Shown piece by piece: positions 36,263 through 44,973 of a stretch of DNA of 56,703 nt. The position numbers were made by a program, and so were the translations under genes. Under the pieces are notes generated by a model. The model searched no databases, was not told the origin of the DNA, and worked only from the letters and a program-made list of their open reading frames with translations. Each line of letters starts with the position of its first letter. Positions within the stretch are counted from its first letter, which is position 1. Origin of the DNA: Marinilabilia salmonicolor JCM 21150 (GTDB lineage Bacteria; Bacteroidota; Bacteroidia; Bacteroidales; Marinilabiliaceae); assembly GCF_000259075.1 (NCBI RefSeq), contig NZ_AJKI01000067.1, positions 1 to 56,703 of the forward strand, given 5' to 3'.

Positions 36263-37780
36263 TTATTTCTTTAGACTTACATCTTTAAAAAACTCCGTAA
36301 CCGACTCTAAATTGGTATGACTCATGGCCGAAATCACAAAATAATACTTTCGGGGATGTGTTTTACAAGACACTTCAAACGTCATTTCATTGCCACCGGT
36401 AACGGCAAAAATATTCTCAGGATTCCCGGTATTGGCCTGTTTCCTTCGCTTAAACTTATAGACAACAAAAGTTTCATTATTGGATCCCGGTTCCCAGGTC
36501 ATCTGAATAGAATCACCCACCAACTTGATTTCCGGATTTTGTGGGACCTCAGGAGTCACTTGTGCTACTCTGGGGTTAACAGGAGGTAAAGCTTCATAAC
36601 GAAAAGCTCTTCTCAGCAATTTCTCCTTTAATCTGCGGGGATTATTGCGCAGCGATTTCGCACTGAAAAACATACTCCCATCGATATTGGGATAAGTACG
36701 ATTCAGGTTAATTTGCTTAAGAATCTGCCGGGAAGAGCGCCATTCCCGATCTTTTGAATCCCTATTGATGCGGTAAAAAGCCTGTCCGATGTAAAGCCGG
36801 CACCCGAGGGCATTTTTACTCCACCAATCGGCAATTATGGCATAATCGGCCACCTCTTTCCCAATGTGCCAGTATATCTGTGGTGTAATATAATCAATCC
36901 ATCCTTCCTCTTGCCAGCGCAGGATATTGGCATACAAATCATCATAATTGGTTTGTCCGGCTCTGGTGGCAGACCCTTTTGGATCCACCGATTGGTTGCG
37001 CCAAACCCCGAAAGGACTGATTCCAAAGGCTACAGATGGGTTTACATGTTCTATGGTGTCATGCAATTGCTCAATAATCAGGTCCACATTGTCCCGACGC
37101 CAATCATCCTTTTGGTCGGTTGTAAAACCGCGGGGATACATTTCAAATGCTTTCTGATCAGGGAACTCTTCCCCGGAAATACGATATGGATAGAAATAAT
37201 CATCAAAATGAAGGGCATCCACATCATATCTTTTCAGGACGTCAGCCACCACCGTTGCCACATGATTGCGGGTCTCAGGCAAACCGGGATTGAAATACCT
37301 TGCTTTACCATAAGTTACAAAACACCCGGGATGTTGATTAACGGGATGATCCACAGCAATGGAAGCTTTTGCTGTATCAACCACGGCCCGGTAAGGGTTT
37401 AACCAGAGATGTATCTCAAGTCCCCTCTTTCTCCCCTCTTCGATGGCAAACTCCAGCGGATCGTAATATGGTTCAGGAGCCTGCCCCTGCTCTCCGGTAA
37501 GCCACTGCGACCATGGCTCCAGATCGGATGGATAAAAAGCATCGGTGGATGGACGAACCTGAAATATTATTGTATTGAGATTGTATTCCTTGGCCAGATC
37601 AAACAGCTCCAGCATTTCGTCTTGTTGAATATCAACAGAAAGCCCGGATTTCGAAGGCCAGTCTATATTTGCCACTGTGGCAATCCAGATGGCGCGCATC
37701 TCGCGCTTTGGATATTCTCTGGCTTGCAGTGAAGCAACAAAAAGCGACAGGATGAAAAGAAGTGTTAGTTTACGTAACAT
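36263..37780 (-). CDS. GHL10 (DUF187/DigH-like) glycoside hydrolase
   Basis: A 505-residue exported protein with signal peptide at 1-20. Residues about 25-400 are a GHL10 TIM barrel: MRAIWIATVANIDWPS, IFQVRPSTDAFYPS, WLNPYRAVVD, DALHFDDYFYPY, FGISPFGVWRN, YITPQIYWHIG. Residues about 410-500 are a fibronectin-like beta domain. E. coli DigH (YddW) of this family cuts glycan strands stripped of peptide at the division site. In this locus the amidase would strip the glycan and this enzyme would then cut it. It lies 188 bp after the AmpG-like gene. Confidence 0.85.
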   Translation of the reverse strand: MLRKLTLLFILSLFVASLQAREYPKREMRAIWIATVANIDWPSKSGLSVDIQQDEMLELFDLAKEYNLNTIIFQVRPSTDAFYPSDLEPWSQWLTGEQGQAPEPYYDPLEFAIEEGRKRGLEIHLWLNPYRAVVDTAKASIAVDHPVNQHPGCFVTYGKARYFNPGLPETRNHVATVVADVLKRYDVDALHFDDYFYPYRISGEEFPDQKAFEMYPRGFTTDQKDDWRRDNVDLIIEQLHDTIEHVNPSVAFGISPFGVWRNQSVDPKGSATRAGQTNYDDLYANILRWQEEGWIDYITPQIYWHIGKEVADYAIIADWWSKNALGCRLYIGQAFYRINRDSKDREWRSSRQILKQINLNRTYPNIDGSMFFSAKSLRNNPRRLKEKLLRRAFRYEALPPVNPRVAQVTPEVPQNPEIKLVGDSIQMTWEPGSNNETFVVYKFKRRKQANTGNPENIFAVTGGNEMTFEVSCKTHPRKYYFVISAMSHTNLESVTEFFKDVSLKK

Positions 37781-37810
37781 AGTATTATGGATATTGGCCC
37801 CCTATAAACA

Positions 37811-37997
37811 AGCCCCCTAAATCCCCCCAAGGGAGACTTCAAAAAGGGTCTGAAAGCTTAGAAGGCCTGTTTTGAGATTTTATTTAGGACAAATCCTCAG
37901 AAATTTATTTTTCACATATGATAATTTAACCTCATCCCCACAGTCCCCCTCCAGGGGGATTTAGGGGGCTATTCTCCCTTTGGGGGATTTAGGGGGC
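37811..37997. repeat. Inverted and direct copies of a C/G-run palindromic repeat, reaching into the permease gene
   Basis: AGCCCCCTAAATCCCCCC (37811-37828) is inverted relative to GGGGGATTTAGGGGGCT at 37954-37970 and 37982-37998. The last copy codes the tail of the AmpG-like protein, ending KKSPLNPPKGE. Such SPLNPPKG tails mark a repeat common in Bacteroidota genomes. Confidence 0.65.
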
Positions 37998-39831
37998 TCT
38001 TCTTAATACCAAAAGTGGGATCAATTTTCAGGAACTTAAGAACAATAAAACCGGGGATGGTACATATCACAACCCAGATAAAGAAATTCTCATAGCCCAC
38101 AATTTCCTGGATCCAACCAGAAATCATTCCCGGAATCATCATGCCAAGAGCCATGAGTCCTGTACAAATAGCATAATGGGCAGTTTTATGATTACCGGCC
38201 GCAAAATAGATCATGTACAGCATATACGCAGTAAAACCAAATCCATATCCAAATTGCTCAACAGCTACAGATGCAGAGATGAGCCACATGCTCTGTGGAG
38301 TAGTATATGAGAGATACACAAATACAAGGTTGGGCAAATTCATTGCAAAAGCCATTGGCCAAAGCCAGAATTTGAGTCCGTGCTTAGAGGCAACCAAACC
38401 ACCCAGAATACCACCCAGGGTAAGGGCAAGGATTCCGATTGTACCGTATATGAGGCCTACATCTCCGGTGGTTAGTCCTAAACCACCCACTTCGCGTGCA
38501 TCCAGCATAAACGGAGAAGCAAGCTTTACAATTTGAGACTCTCCCAGACGGAACAACAAGAGGAATGCCAGTGCAGGACCTATATTCTCTTTGGTAAAAA
38601 AAGATTTGAAAGTGGCAAAAAATTCAGAAAACAGGTTTTCACCTTCTGCATGAACAGTGGCATTGTCTGATGCAGGACGTGGCAAGATAAACCGATGATA
38701 AAGAAAAAATACCAAAAACATACCAGCCAGAATCACAAAAGTAATGGTCCAGGCCAAAGGAATATTACCCGAACGCCCCTCGTAAAAAGCAGTCGTTGCC
38801 TCGTCCAGTTTGGAATCCAGCTGAACCACTACCCAGGCCGTCTCCTGCCAGTTAGAGGGATTTACCTCAATGCGTTCTCCTTCTATTAACTTAATACTCT
38901 CATCGCCTCTGCGAATACCGGTATTCAGGACAACTGTTTCACCTGTTTCAGGTTTTTTGGTTAACCGCACACCCACAATTCCAATATTCCCGGGATTTAA
39001 TGTAGATTCTACCACCTCATCCCTCCCAAAAGCAGACTTCAGCTTCTCCTTTAGAGGACCGGACACATAGGTGGCAAACAATCCATCGTCTTGCTTCACC
39101 TCTTTTGACTTTTCTGGCAATACAAAACCATTGGCAAGGTTTTCGCTTTCTGTCCATTGAATGAGACTATCAATGGTCGCTCTTTCTGCTTTCTTGGTAG
39201 GAATCTGAAAATCATCAGAAGTCAGCACAAATGCCATTTCATCACTTTTGACTTCCTTCCCGAATTCAGGAACCCTAATTTCAGCCGGTTGATCGGGCCT
39301 GGCATGCACGGTAAACTCGATGGGATCCAGTCCTGTATGAGTTTCAAAAAACCCGGCCAGGATAATGAGTAATCCTTGTCCGGTAATCATCGCAACGCGG
39401 TAAAAGGTACTGCGAATTCCGATAAAATAGGCCTGTTTGTGTTCATCCAGCGCCAGCATATAAAACCCGTCAGCAGCAATATCATGCGTAGCCGAACTGA
39501 ATGCCAACAGCCAGAAAAATGCCAGCGTATATTGGAAAAAATCAGGCACAGGAATGGTAAAGGCCACACCAGCCAATCCTGCACCCACCAGTATCTGCAT
39601 GATCACAATCCACCAACGTTTGGTCTTCAGCAGATCCACCACCGGACTCCACAGCGGTTTAATGACCCATGGCAGATAAAGCCAACTGGTGTACAAAGCA
39701 ATATCGGCATTAGATATCCCCAGGCGCTTATACATAATGACCGAAACGGTCATCACAATTACATAAGGAATACCTTGCGCAAAGTAAAGAGTAGGCACCC
39801 AACTCCAGGGTGAACGGTTTTTTGAACCCAT
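37969..39831 (-). CDS. ampG: AmpG-like muropeptide permease (MFS) with large periplasmic insert
   Basis: A 620-residue MFS permease. AmpG brings GlcNAc-anhydroMurNAc peptides into the cytosol. The N-terminal helices include YFAQGIPYVIVMTV, WVIKPLWSPVVDL and the AmpG motif ATHDIAADGF near 115-122. Helix 5 ends near residue 163. Then about 190 hydrophilic residues (164-357) follow before helix 6 near 358. By topology this loop is periplasmic, and AmpG of E. coli has no such insert. The insert may bind ligand or a partner. The C-terminal 11 residues come from an intergenic repeat that overran the stop codon. It starts 48 bp after the GH9-deacetylase gene. Confidence 0.82.
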   Translation of the reverse strand: MGSKNRSPWSWVPTLYFAQGIPYVIVMTVSVIMYKRLGISNADIALYTSWLYLPWVIKPLWSPVVDLLKTKRWWIVIMQILVGAGLAGVAFTIPVPDFFQYTLAFFWLLAFSSATHDIAADGFYMLALDEHKQAYFIGIRSTFYRVAMITGQGLLIILAGFFETHTGLDPIEFTVHARPDQPAEIRVPEFGKEVKSDEMAFVLTSDDFQIPTKKAERATIDSLIQWTESENLANGFVLPEKSKEVKQDDGLFATYVSGPLKEKLKSAFGRDEVVESTLNPGNIGIVGVRLTKKPETGETVVLNTGIRRGDESIKLIEGERIEVNPSNWQETAWVVVQLDSKLDEATTAFYEGRSGNIPLAWTITFVILAGMFLVFFLYHRFILPRPASDNATVHAEGENLFSEFFATFKSFFTKENIGPALAFLLLFRLGESQIVKLASPFMLDAREVGGLGLTTGDVGLIYGTIGILALTLGGILGGLVASKHGLKFWLWPMAFAMNLPNLVFVYLSYTTPQSMWLISASVAVEQFGYGFGFTAYMLYMIYFAAGNHKTAHYAICTGLMALGMMIPGMISGWIQEIVGYENFFIWVVICTIPGFIVLKFLKIDPTFGIKKSPLNPPKGE

Positions 39832-39879
39832 AGTACCAAAAGTTTATCTGTCACGCCCGATACGACCGTGATCGCACAT

Positions 39880-42342
39880 TTATAATTTCTCAAATCGATA
39901 GCCACGACTTCGAAGCTCATCTATAATATCTCCAATATAATTGTAAAATTTATCCTCCCTGTCGACATGCACCCCAGGGTGCATCAATAACAAGGTCCCA
40001 TTCAGACCATTCTCTTCTTCAAAACTCCAGAGCCTTTCAAGCAATTCCCGGCTGCTTTTGTAATTCGGCATATCTGGAGTTGTGTAATCGGCATTGGTGC
40101 CAATACCCGGAGTAAACGACACTACCTGCATTCCATAATTTCTGCTCCAGGCAACAATGTCCCTGTTGTACCATTCATAAGGCGGCATAAACCACCGGAC
40201 AACTTTTCTGGAAACCCCTTTTTCTTCGATGGCTTTAAGATTCTCCTCCAAATCGTTTTTAAATTGCTCGTAAGAAACCAGTAAAGAATCTCTTTTCTCC
40301 CAATCTGCATATAATAAGTGATCATTGGAATGAGGTCCAAGATAGTGGTTTGAGCCAATAATACGAGCGATTACCTCTGAGTTTCCCGGCTTTTTTAAAC
40401 AATTACCGGTAAGAAAGAAAGAGCCCTTCACATCCCTTTGCTCCAAAACACCCAAAATATGAGAAGCCCCTTCGAAATACTCATCCGCAGGAAATACAAG
40501 ATAGACCAAAGGTTGGGTCGCATCCAAACGGACAACCGCACCTTGTGAATCTCTATCTAATTCAGGTGTATTGTAAGTTTCCATCGACGACAGGTAATAA
40601 ACCAAAGATGCGGTGCCGTCCATAGTTGGTTCATTCGTGGAGTAATCGCCAATATCATCGTGATAAACTGCTTTCCCGTTTTGGAAAGGTGCATATTCGT
40701 CCTCTTCCAATAAACCAACCCCTCTCAGACCCTCAAATATGGTTTTATAAACAGGTCCGTCAACCAAACCGCCAACGGTATTTTCCTGCAGCAACAAAGG
40801 AAAAGCAGAATGCGGCTGAGTTGGAGCGTCCGCAACCCCTGGAAATTCGCAAATCATCGCCGTGCCCCAGGGATTACAACCAAACAGCCAGTCACGCAAA
40901 GCAGCCTCCATTTCCAAAAACTGCTGATCCCCGGATACTTCGTGATACAATCTGGCCTGGGTCAAAGCGGCCGTCACCAAATTGTTGGAACACCAAATAA
41001 AGGGAATGCCAATCCTGAACGGATCGGAGGCTGCTTCTTTTTCCAAAGCCAACAACCCTTTCCTCATAAAGTCTGTATATTTCTTTTGTAAATGCTCATT
41101 GCCCTGGCTGGCCATCATGTAATGCCCCACATTCACAAATGGATAAAACTGATAGTGGCGAGCCCCGTGAAATTCAATCCAGGGCGTAACGGGCTCCACC
41201 TCTCCCCAGAAATCACCGACTTCCAGCCATTTTTCCAGGCTGTCATTCTCGGCAAAAGCTAACGCAGAAGCTCCCAGCTCCATGTCATCCACATAGTTCT
41301 GCTCTTCATAAAAATAAGGCGAAACATAACAGGCGGTCTGTACAGCTCCGGGAAACTGTTCCCCAAAAGATAAAGCCTCTTTTGCTTTTTGCAGCATCTC
41401 GGCAGCCCAACCAGGATGTTCCTCCTTAAAAACTTTAGCAGCCAGTGCAAAGGCAGAAGCAAATTTACCAGCCGTAGAAGCAACTCCGGTGGTACGATTC
41501 AGGTGCGGGCCCAACCCCTGTCGCTTGCCTGTAACATAATAAACAGGTCTTCCTATCGGGACATCATAGTCCACTGAGTCCATATTTGGCAACCGGTAAC
41601 CTGCATGATCCCGGTCATCTGCAATCTGATTGTACATCTCCCCGGGTGCAGGATTCATGCGCATGAGCCACTCCAATCCCCAAACGGTTTCATCCAACAC
41701 ATCGGGCCGACCATTGGGGCCTTTATGTCCATTGGCATCGTATACATCCTTAAAGACTCCGGGATTCTTTTCATATGCAAACAACATTTGAAAAACCGCG
41801 TTGGCCGAAGTGTTGGTGTATTGCAGATAGTCAGAAGCATCGTGCCAGCCACCATGCACATCAATATATTCACCGCTTTTTTCGGGATGATCCACAATGG
41901 TGCCATCGTGCACATGACAACTGTCTTTCAAAAACGGATTGTATCCACATCGCTGCTGTCGCATATAGTTCAGTAGAAAATCAGCCGCCCCTTCATAAAC
42001 GTCATATCCGATGCGGAATTCAGGTGAACGAAATTCTGAAGATTCGATAAAATAATTTCCCGGTTGAGTCACCTCTGAAAAACTGAGTCTAAAAGCCGTT
42101 TTCATGCCCCACACAGAACCGTCTTCAATTCGTGGGGTTCCACTAAAAACAACCTCCCCCGATCCCGAGGCCTTTACCTGGAAACTTTCCGGCGAAACTG
42201 CTTCATCTGAAATCATTACTGCCACTTTAGGCGTATTGGGAATATACCCAAGCTGATTTACACGAATCCACCCTTCTGCAAGCAGGGTACCTGTAGAAAG
42301 ACAATAAATCGCAACCGGAAGTAAAATTCGTTTCAGACTCAT
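39880..42342 (-). CDS. GH9 glycosidase fused to polysaccharide deacetylase
   Basis: An 820-residue exported protein with signal peptide at 1-22. Residues 24-112 are the CelD_N Ig-like domain (IRVNQLGYIPNTPKVAV). Residues about 118-600 are GH9, with GGWHDASDYL (Asp168, Asp171) and the acid Glu581 in NEPTMDGTA. Residues 620-820 are a NodB-like deacetylase: HSNDH metal pair at 681-685, RWFMPPYE, and LLMHPG near 798. Motif 1, normally TFDDGP, reads VFPADEY, so activity may differ. GH9 includes exo-glucosaminidases in chitin pathways, so this enzyme may deacetylate GlcNAc-containing glycan and then release GlcN. A cellulase role is unlikely in this context. A 316-bp gap with palindromes lies upstream. 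Confidence 0.75.
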   Translation of the reverse strand: MSLKRILLPVAIYCLSTGTLLAEGWIRVNQLGYIPNTPKVAVMISDEAVSPESFQVKASGSGEVVFSGTPRIEDGSVWGMKTAFRLSFSEVTQPGNYFIESSEFRSPEFRIGYDVYEGAADFLLNYMRQQRCGYNPFLKDSCHVHDGTIVDHPEKSGEYIDVHGGWHDASDYLQYTNTSANAVFQMLFAYEKNPGVFKDVYDANGHKGPNGRPDVLDETVWGLEWLMRMNPAPGEMYNQIADDRDHAGYRLPNMDSVDYDVPIGRPVYYVTGKRQGLGPHLNRTTGVASTAGKFASAFALAAKVFKEEHPGWAAEMLQKAKEALSFGEQFPGAVQTACYVSPYFYEEQNYVDDMELGASALAFAENDSLEKWLEVGDFWGEVEPVTPWIEFHGARHYQFYPFVNVGHYMMASQGNEHLQKKYTDFMRKGLLALEKEAASDPFRIGIPFIWCSNNLVTAALTQARLYHEVSGDQQFLEMEAALRDWLFGCNPWGTAMICEFPGVADAPTQPHSAFPLLLQENTVGGLVDGPVYKTIFEGLRGVGLLEEDEYAPFQNGKAVYHDDIGDYSTNEPTMDGTASLVYYLSSMETYNTPELDRDSQGAVVRLDATQPLVYLVFPADEYFEGASHILGVLEQRDVKGSFFLTGNCLKKPGNSEVIARIIGSNHYLGPHSNDHLLYADWEKRDSLLVSYEQFKNDLEENLKAIEEKGVSRKVVRWFMPPYEWYNRDIVAWSRNYGMQVVSFTPGIGTNADYTTPDMPNYKSSRELLERLWSFEEENGLNGTLLLMHPGVHVDREDKFYNYIGDIIDELRSRGYRFEKL

Positions 42343-42658
42343 AATGACTGATTGTTAATTAGTTTATGGCTAACATATGATGCACTTTTCGTTTCTCCTC
42401 GCTGGTGCGAAACTGATTTCAACTACAATCTACCACCTCGCTGGTGCGGATTTCTTTGCTTAACAAAGCGTCAGAGCCGAGCGGTAATTCGCACCTTCTC
42501 TTAAAAGTGGATATGCAATCCACTTTTGGGTAAAAATTTAGATTTTTGATTTCTTTTAAACAGGAATACAAATCCTGAACTATTAAGACGCGGATTGCAA
42601 ATCCGCGTCAGCGAAGGGATCTGACATCCGCATCAGCTTCGACCTACAAATAAGGAAA
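42343..42658. repeat. Cluster of palindromic repeats between SpoIID-like and GH9 genes
   Basis: Perfect hairpins lie at 42503-42527 (AAAAGTGGAT / ATCCACTTTT) and 42587-42609 (GACGCGGATT / AATCCGCGTC); a weaker one, CAGGA / TCCTG, is at 42561-42577. All share the core GGAW...AATCC. CCTCGCTGGTGCG occurs twice (near 42397 and 42438), and GGTGCGAA near 42404 can pair with TTCGCACC near 42488. The gap holds no gene. It may end or stabilise the upstream transcript. Confidence 0.6.
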
Positions 42659-43993
42659 TCAATAACGCTTTTCCAACGCAGCCCCTCTGAAATAATGAGT
42701 CAAAATCTCCTGATAGGAATAACCTTTAGCTCCCATCACCGCAGCTCCAATCTGACACAAACCAACACCATGGCCCCAACCTGCACCAATCAGAGTAAAA
42801 GACTTTGGAAGGCCCCCTTCTCCCGCTTCTTTCTCAACCACAAAAGCAGAGCTGTAAAGGTGAGATTCTGATAGCGCTTTACGGATTTCCAATTCTTTTC
42901 CAATGGTCAATTCTCCTTTGGTTCCAACAATTTTAAGGCGAATCAGGCGACCAGATTCACCCCGCTCTACCGGAATCAGATCCATAACATCTCCCAGGTC
43001 CAAATCAATTTTCTTCTTTAAAAGCCGCTTCACATCTTCCTGACTCAGAGTTACTCTCCAACGGTAAAAATCGGCGGTTTCCTGATCGTAATCGTTAAGC
43101 ACCTGCGACAGCACTTCTTTATTCTGAGTATTACAGAAAGCCGGGGGATTACCGGTAATCCACTCCTGAGCAGCATCTTCCTGCTTTAAATCCAACTTGA
43201 AGCCCTCGGGTGTAAAATCATTGTCAATCACCTTGGTGAGGTATGGGTGATTGACAGGCTCCCAAACATTCTCAAAAACTTCGGCAATACCTCCGCAAGC
43301 TTTAGAGAACCGGGCATCGCAGATTGCATTATCGTAGATTAATACTTCTCCGAAAGTATCAGCAATGGACGCCTCCACTTCTTTAGTAGAAGCCCTGGTT
43401 ATTCCCTGATATCGCTGACAGTGATCATCGGCACAAACGTCAAAGTTGATGTGATCCTCCCGGTCGTACCATTTGATCTTTTCGCCTTCTCTTTCGATAA
43501 CCGTTTCGTAGGTTCCGGTCTCTTTCAGCTTTTGCTCTTTTTCCTTCTGTGCCATCAACCAACTGCGCGAAATTACAGCATGGGCCCGCAACAGCTGCGG
43601 TGAAGATGTAGCACTCATCTCGGAAGATATAACACTTACCAGGTAATCCTCCATCGGAAGCCGGTTAACCGCGGTTAAATGCCCATCCTCACTAATGATG
43701 CGCAATGTCCCCTTAAACCGCTGGTCTTCTTTTCGTTCCCAGTGAAAATTAATTCCAATCACCACATCTTTCAGTTCAAAGCTGGCCTCCTCATAATTCA
43801 CAGGTTCAAATTCTACCGGCAAGTCGGATGAAATGGCCTCTCCATTGATCATTATGGTAATGGTTCCATCCTCCAGGAAAGCTTCACCTTTACCCTCAAC
43901 CACTTCACCGGTGGCCTTCAACTTATAATCCCCATCCAACAAAAATGAAAATTCAGGCGCAAAAAGCACCCCTACTTCTATATTAGGTTGCAT
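42659..43993 (-). CDS. SpoIID/LytB-domain protein without signal peptide
   Basis: A 444-residue SpoIID-like protein. SpoIID is a lytic transglycosylase that cuts glycan stripped of peptide and leaves anhydroMurNAc ends. Family features: MEDYLVSVISSEMSATSS with the catalytic-type Glu near 124, LLRAHAVISRSWLM, a Cys-rich middle with VCADDHCQRYQG and FSKACGG, and the tail GAGWGHGVGLCQIGA then YQEILTHYFRGAALEKRY. The N-terminus PNIEVGVLFAPEF begins directly in the domain with no leader or membrane helix, so the protein is probably cytosolic, which is odd for this family. It begins 12 bp after the DUF4922 gene and forms a tight set with it and the GT2 gene. Confidence 0.82.
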   Translation of the reverse strand: MQPNIEVGVLFAPEFSFLLDGDYKLKATGEVVEGKGEAFLEDGTITIMINGEAISSDLPVEFEPVNYEEASFELKDVVIGINFHWERKEDQRFKGTLRIISEDGHLTAVNRLPMEDYLVSVISSEMSATSSPQLLRAHAVISRSWLMAQKEKEQKLKETGTYETVIEREGEKIKWYDREDHINFDVCADDHCQRYQGITRASTKEVEASIADTFGEVLIYDNAICDARFSKACGGIAEVFENVWEPVNHPYLTKVIDNDFTPEGFKLDLKQEDAAQEWITGNPPAFCNTQNKEVLSQVLNDYDQETADFYRWRVTLSQEDVKRLLKKKIDLDLGDVMDLIPVERGESGRLIRLKIVGTKGELTIGKELEIRKALSESHLYSSAFVVEKEAGEGGLPKSFTLIGAGWGHGVGLCQIGAAVMGAKGYSYQEILTHYFRGAALEKRY

Positions 43994-44005
43994 AATCTTC
44001 AGATT

Positions 44006-44971
44006 TTATTCTTGAAATATCTTCTTTACCAATTCCCAGTCGTTTTTATTCAAGGTTACCTGCTTAAAGATATCCTCTACAAGATCGGTGTTTAATTTTT
44101 CAAAATCTTCCTCTCTTGGCGTAATGAGGACTCCCCCAAAATCAACAGAAGCCGGGCTCAACACAATTTGCTCCCCGCCTTCAGCATAAAACTGACGCGG
44201 ACGGTGTCCCTGACGGGGAAACACAACCAAACGCCAGGTGCCTTTATCCCACGAACACAGAATATTAAGCATAGGTTCCTCCTCATTTCGTTGAATTGTA
44301 TCCAGAAAACGGTAAACCCGGTTAAACCAACATTCTATCTCATCGGGTTGCTCTCCTTCAAAAACCAACGTCTTACGCAAATAGTTATCCACGCAGAATA
44401 CACGTACATCCCTGCGATCAATCAACAATGACTTTCGTGGATGAAGCTGAAACTCTTCCTCAATGGGCATAAAGCCTTTATTGCCCGCCTGAAAGTGAAA
44501 ATGATCAGGAGCACTGGCACCACATCTGGGGCCATTATAGAAAAGAACGAATCCAGGGAGTTCCCGGGCCAGCATCATCATATCCGACAACCTTCCTTTG
44601 ATACGCTGGTCGGTATGCCTCACATGAGGAATGGTAAGATGCCTTGGAAAGATGGGAAAGGGATTCACCAAAATGAGGTAATCATCCCGAAAAGCCACTT
44701 TATTTTGTTCCGGAGGTAAATTGTCCTCGCAAAGAAAACATTTCCGTTCCTGAATAGATTTGGCATCCACTTTGGCAGCTGAAGACCTGATGCGTGCTGG
44801 ATTGAACTGCACTCTCATCTCTGTCGCAGAACCAAATTCAAGAGAACGAATTTTTACTTCACTCAACCCTTCATAATTCCCTTTGGCCATTGGCCAGTTG
44901 ACCATCTGTTCATCAATCAGTTGATCAACTTTTTCCTGCAAAGAGGCATTCATGGAAACATCTTTCGACAT
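44006..44971 (-). CDS. DUF4922 protein, HIT-like (GalT/Ap4A phosphorylase branch)
   Basis: A 321-residue cytosolic protein. The motif ASAPDHFHFQAG near 150-160 is a H-x-H-x-Q triad as in galactose-1-phosphate uridylyltransferase, Ap4A phosphorylase and GDP-L-galactose phosphorylase. CFLCEDNLPPEQ near 77-88 and NPFPIFPRHLTIPHVRHTDQ near 105 also resemble that branch. So a nucleotidyl transfer or phosphorolysis of a nucleotide-sugar is likely; the substrate is unknown. It is separated by 2 bp from the GT2 gene upstream and 12 bp from the SpoIID-like gene downstream, so the three are surely co-translated. Confidence 0.75.
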   Translation of the reverse strand: MSKDVSMNASLQEKVDQLIDEQMVNWPMAKGNYEGLSEVKIRSLEFGSATEMRVQFNPARIRSSAAKVDAKSIQERKCFLCEDNLPPEQNKVAFRDDYLILVNPFPIFPRHLTIPHVRHTDQRIKGRLSDMMMLARELPGFVLFYNGPRCGASAPDHFHFQAGNKGFMPIEEEFQLHPRKSLLIDRRDVRVFCVDNYLRKTLVFEGEQPDEIECWFNRVYRFLDTIQRNEEEPMLNILCSWDKGTWRLVVFPRQGHRPRQFYAEGGEQIVLSPASVDFGGVLITPREEDFEKLNTDLVEDIFKQVTLNKNDWELVKKIFQE

Positions 44972-44973
44972 AT

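Noticed and set aside
39880-42342. Cellulase role for the GH9 protein
   Set aside because: No other cellulose gene is near; the fused deacetylase and amino sugar neighbours suit a glucosaminidase better, though this is not proven.
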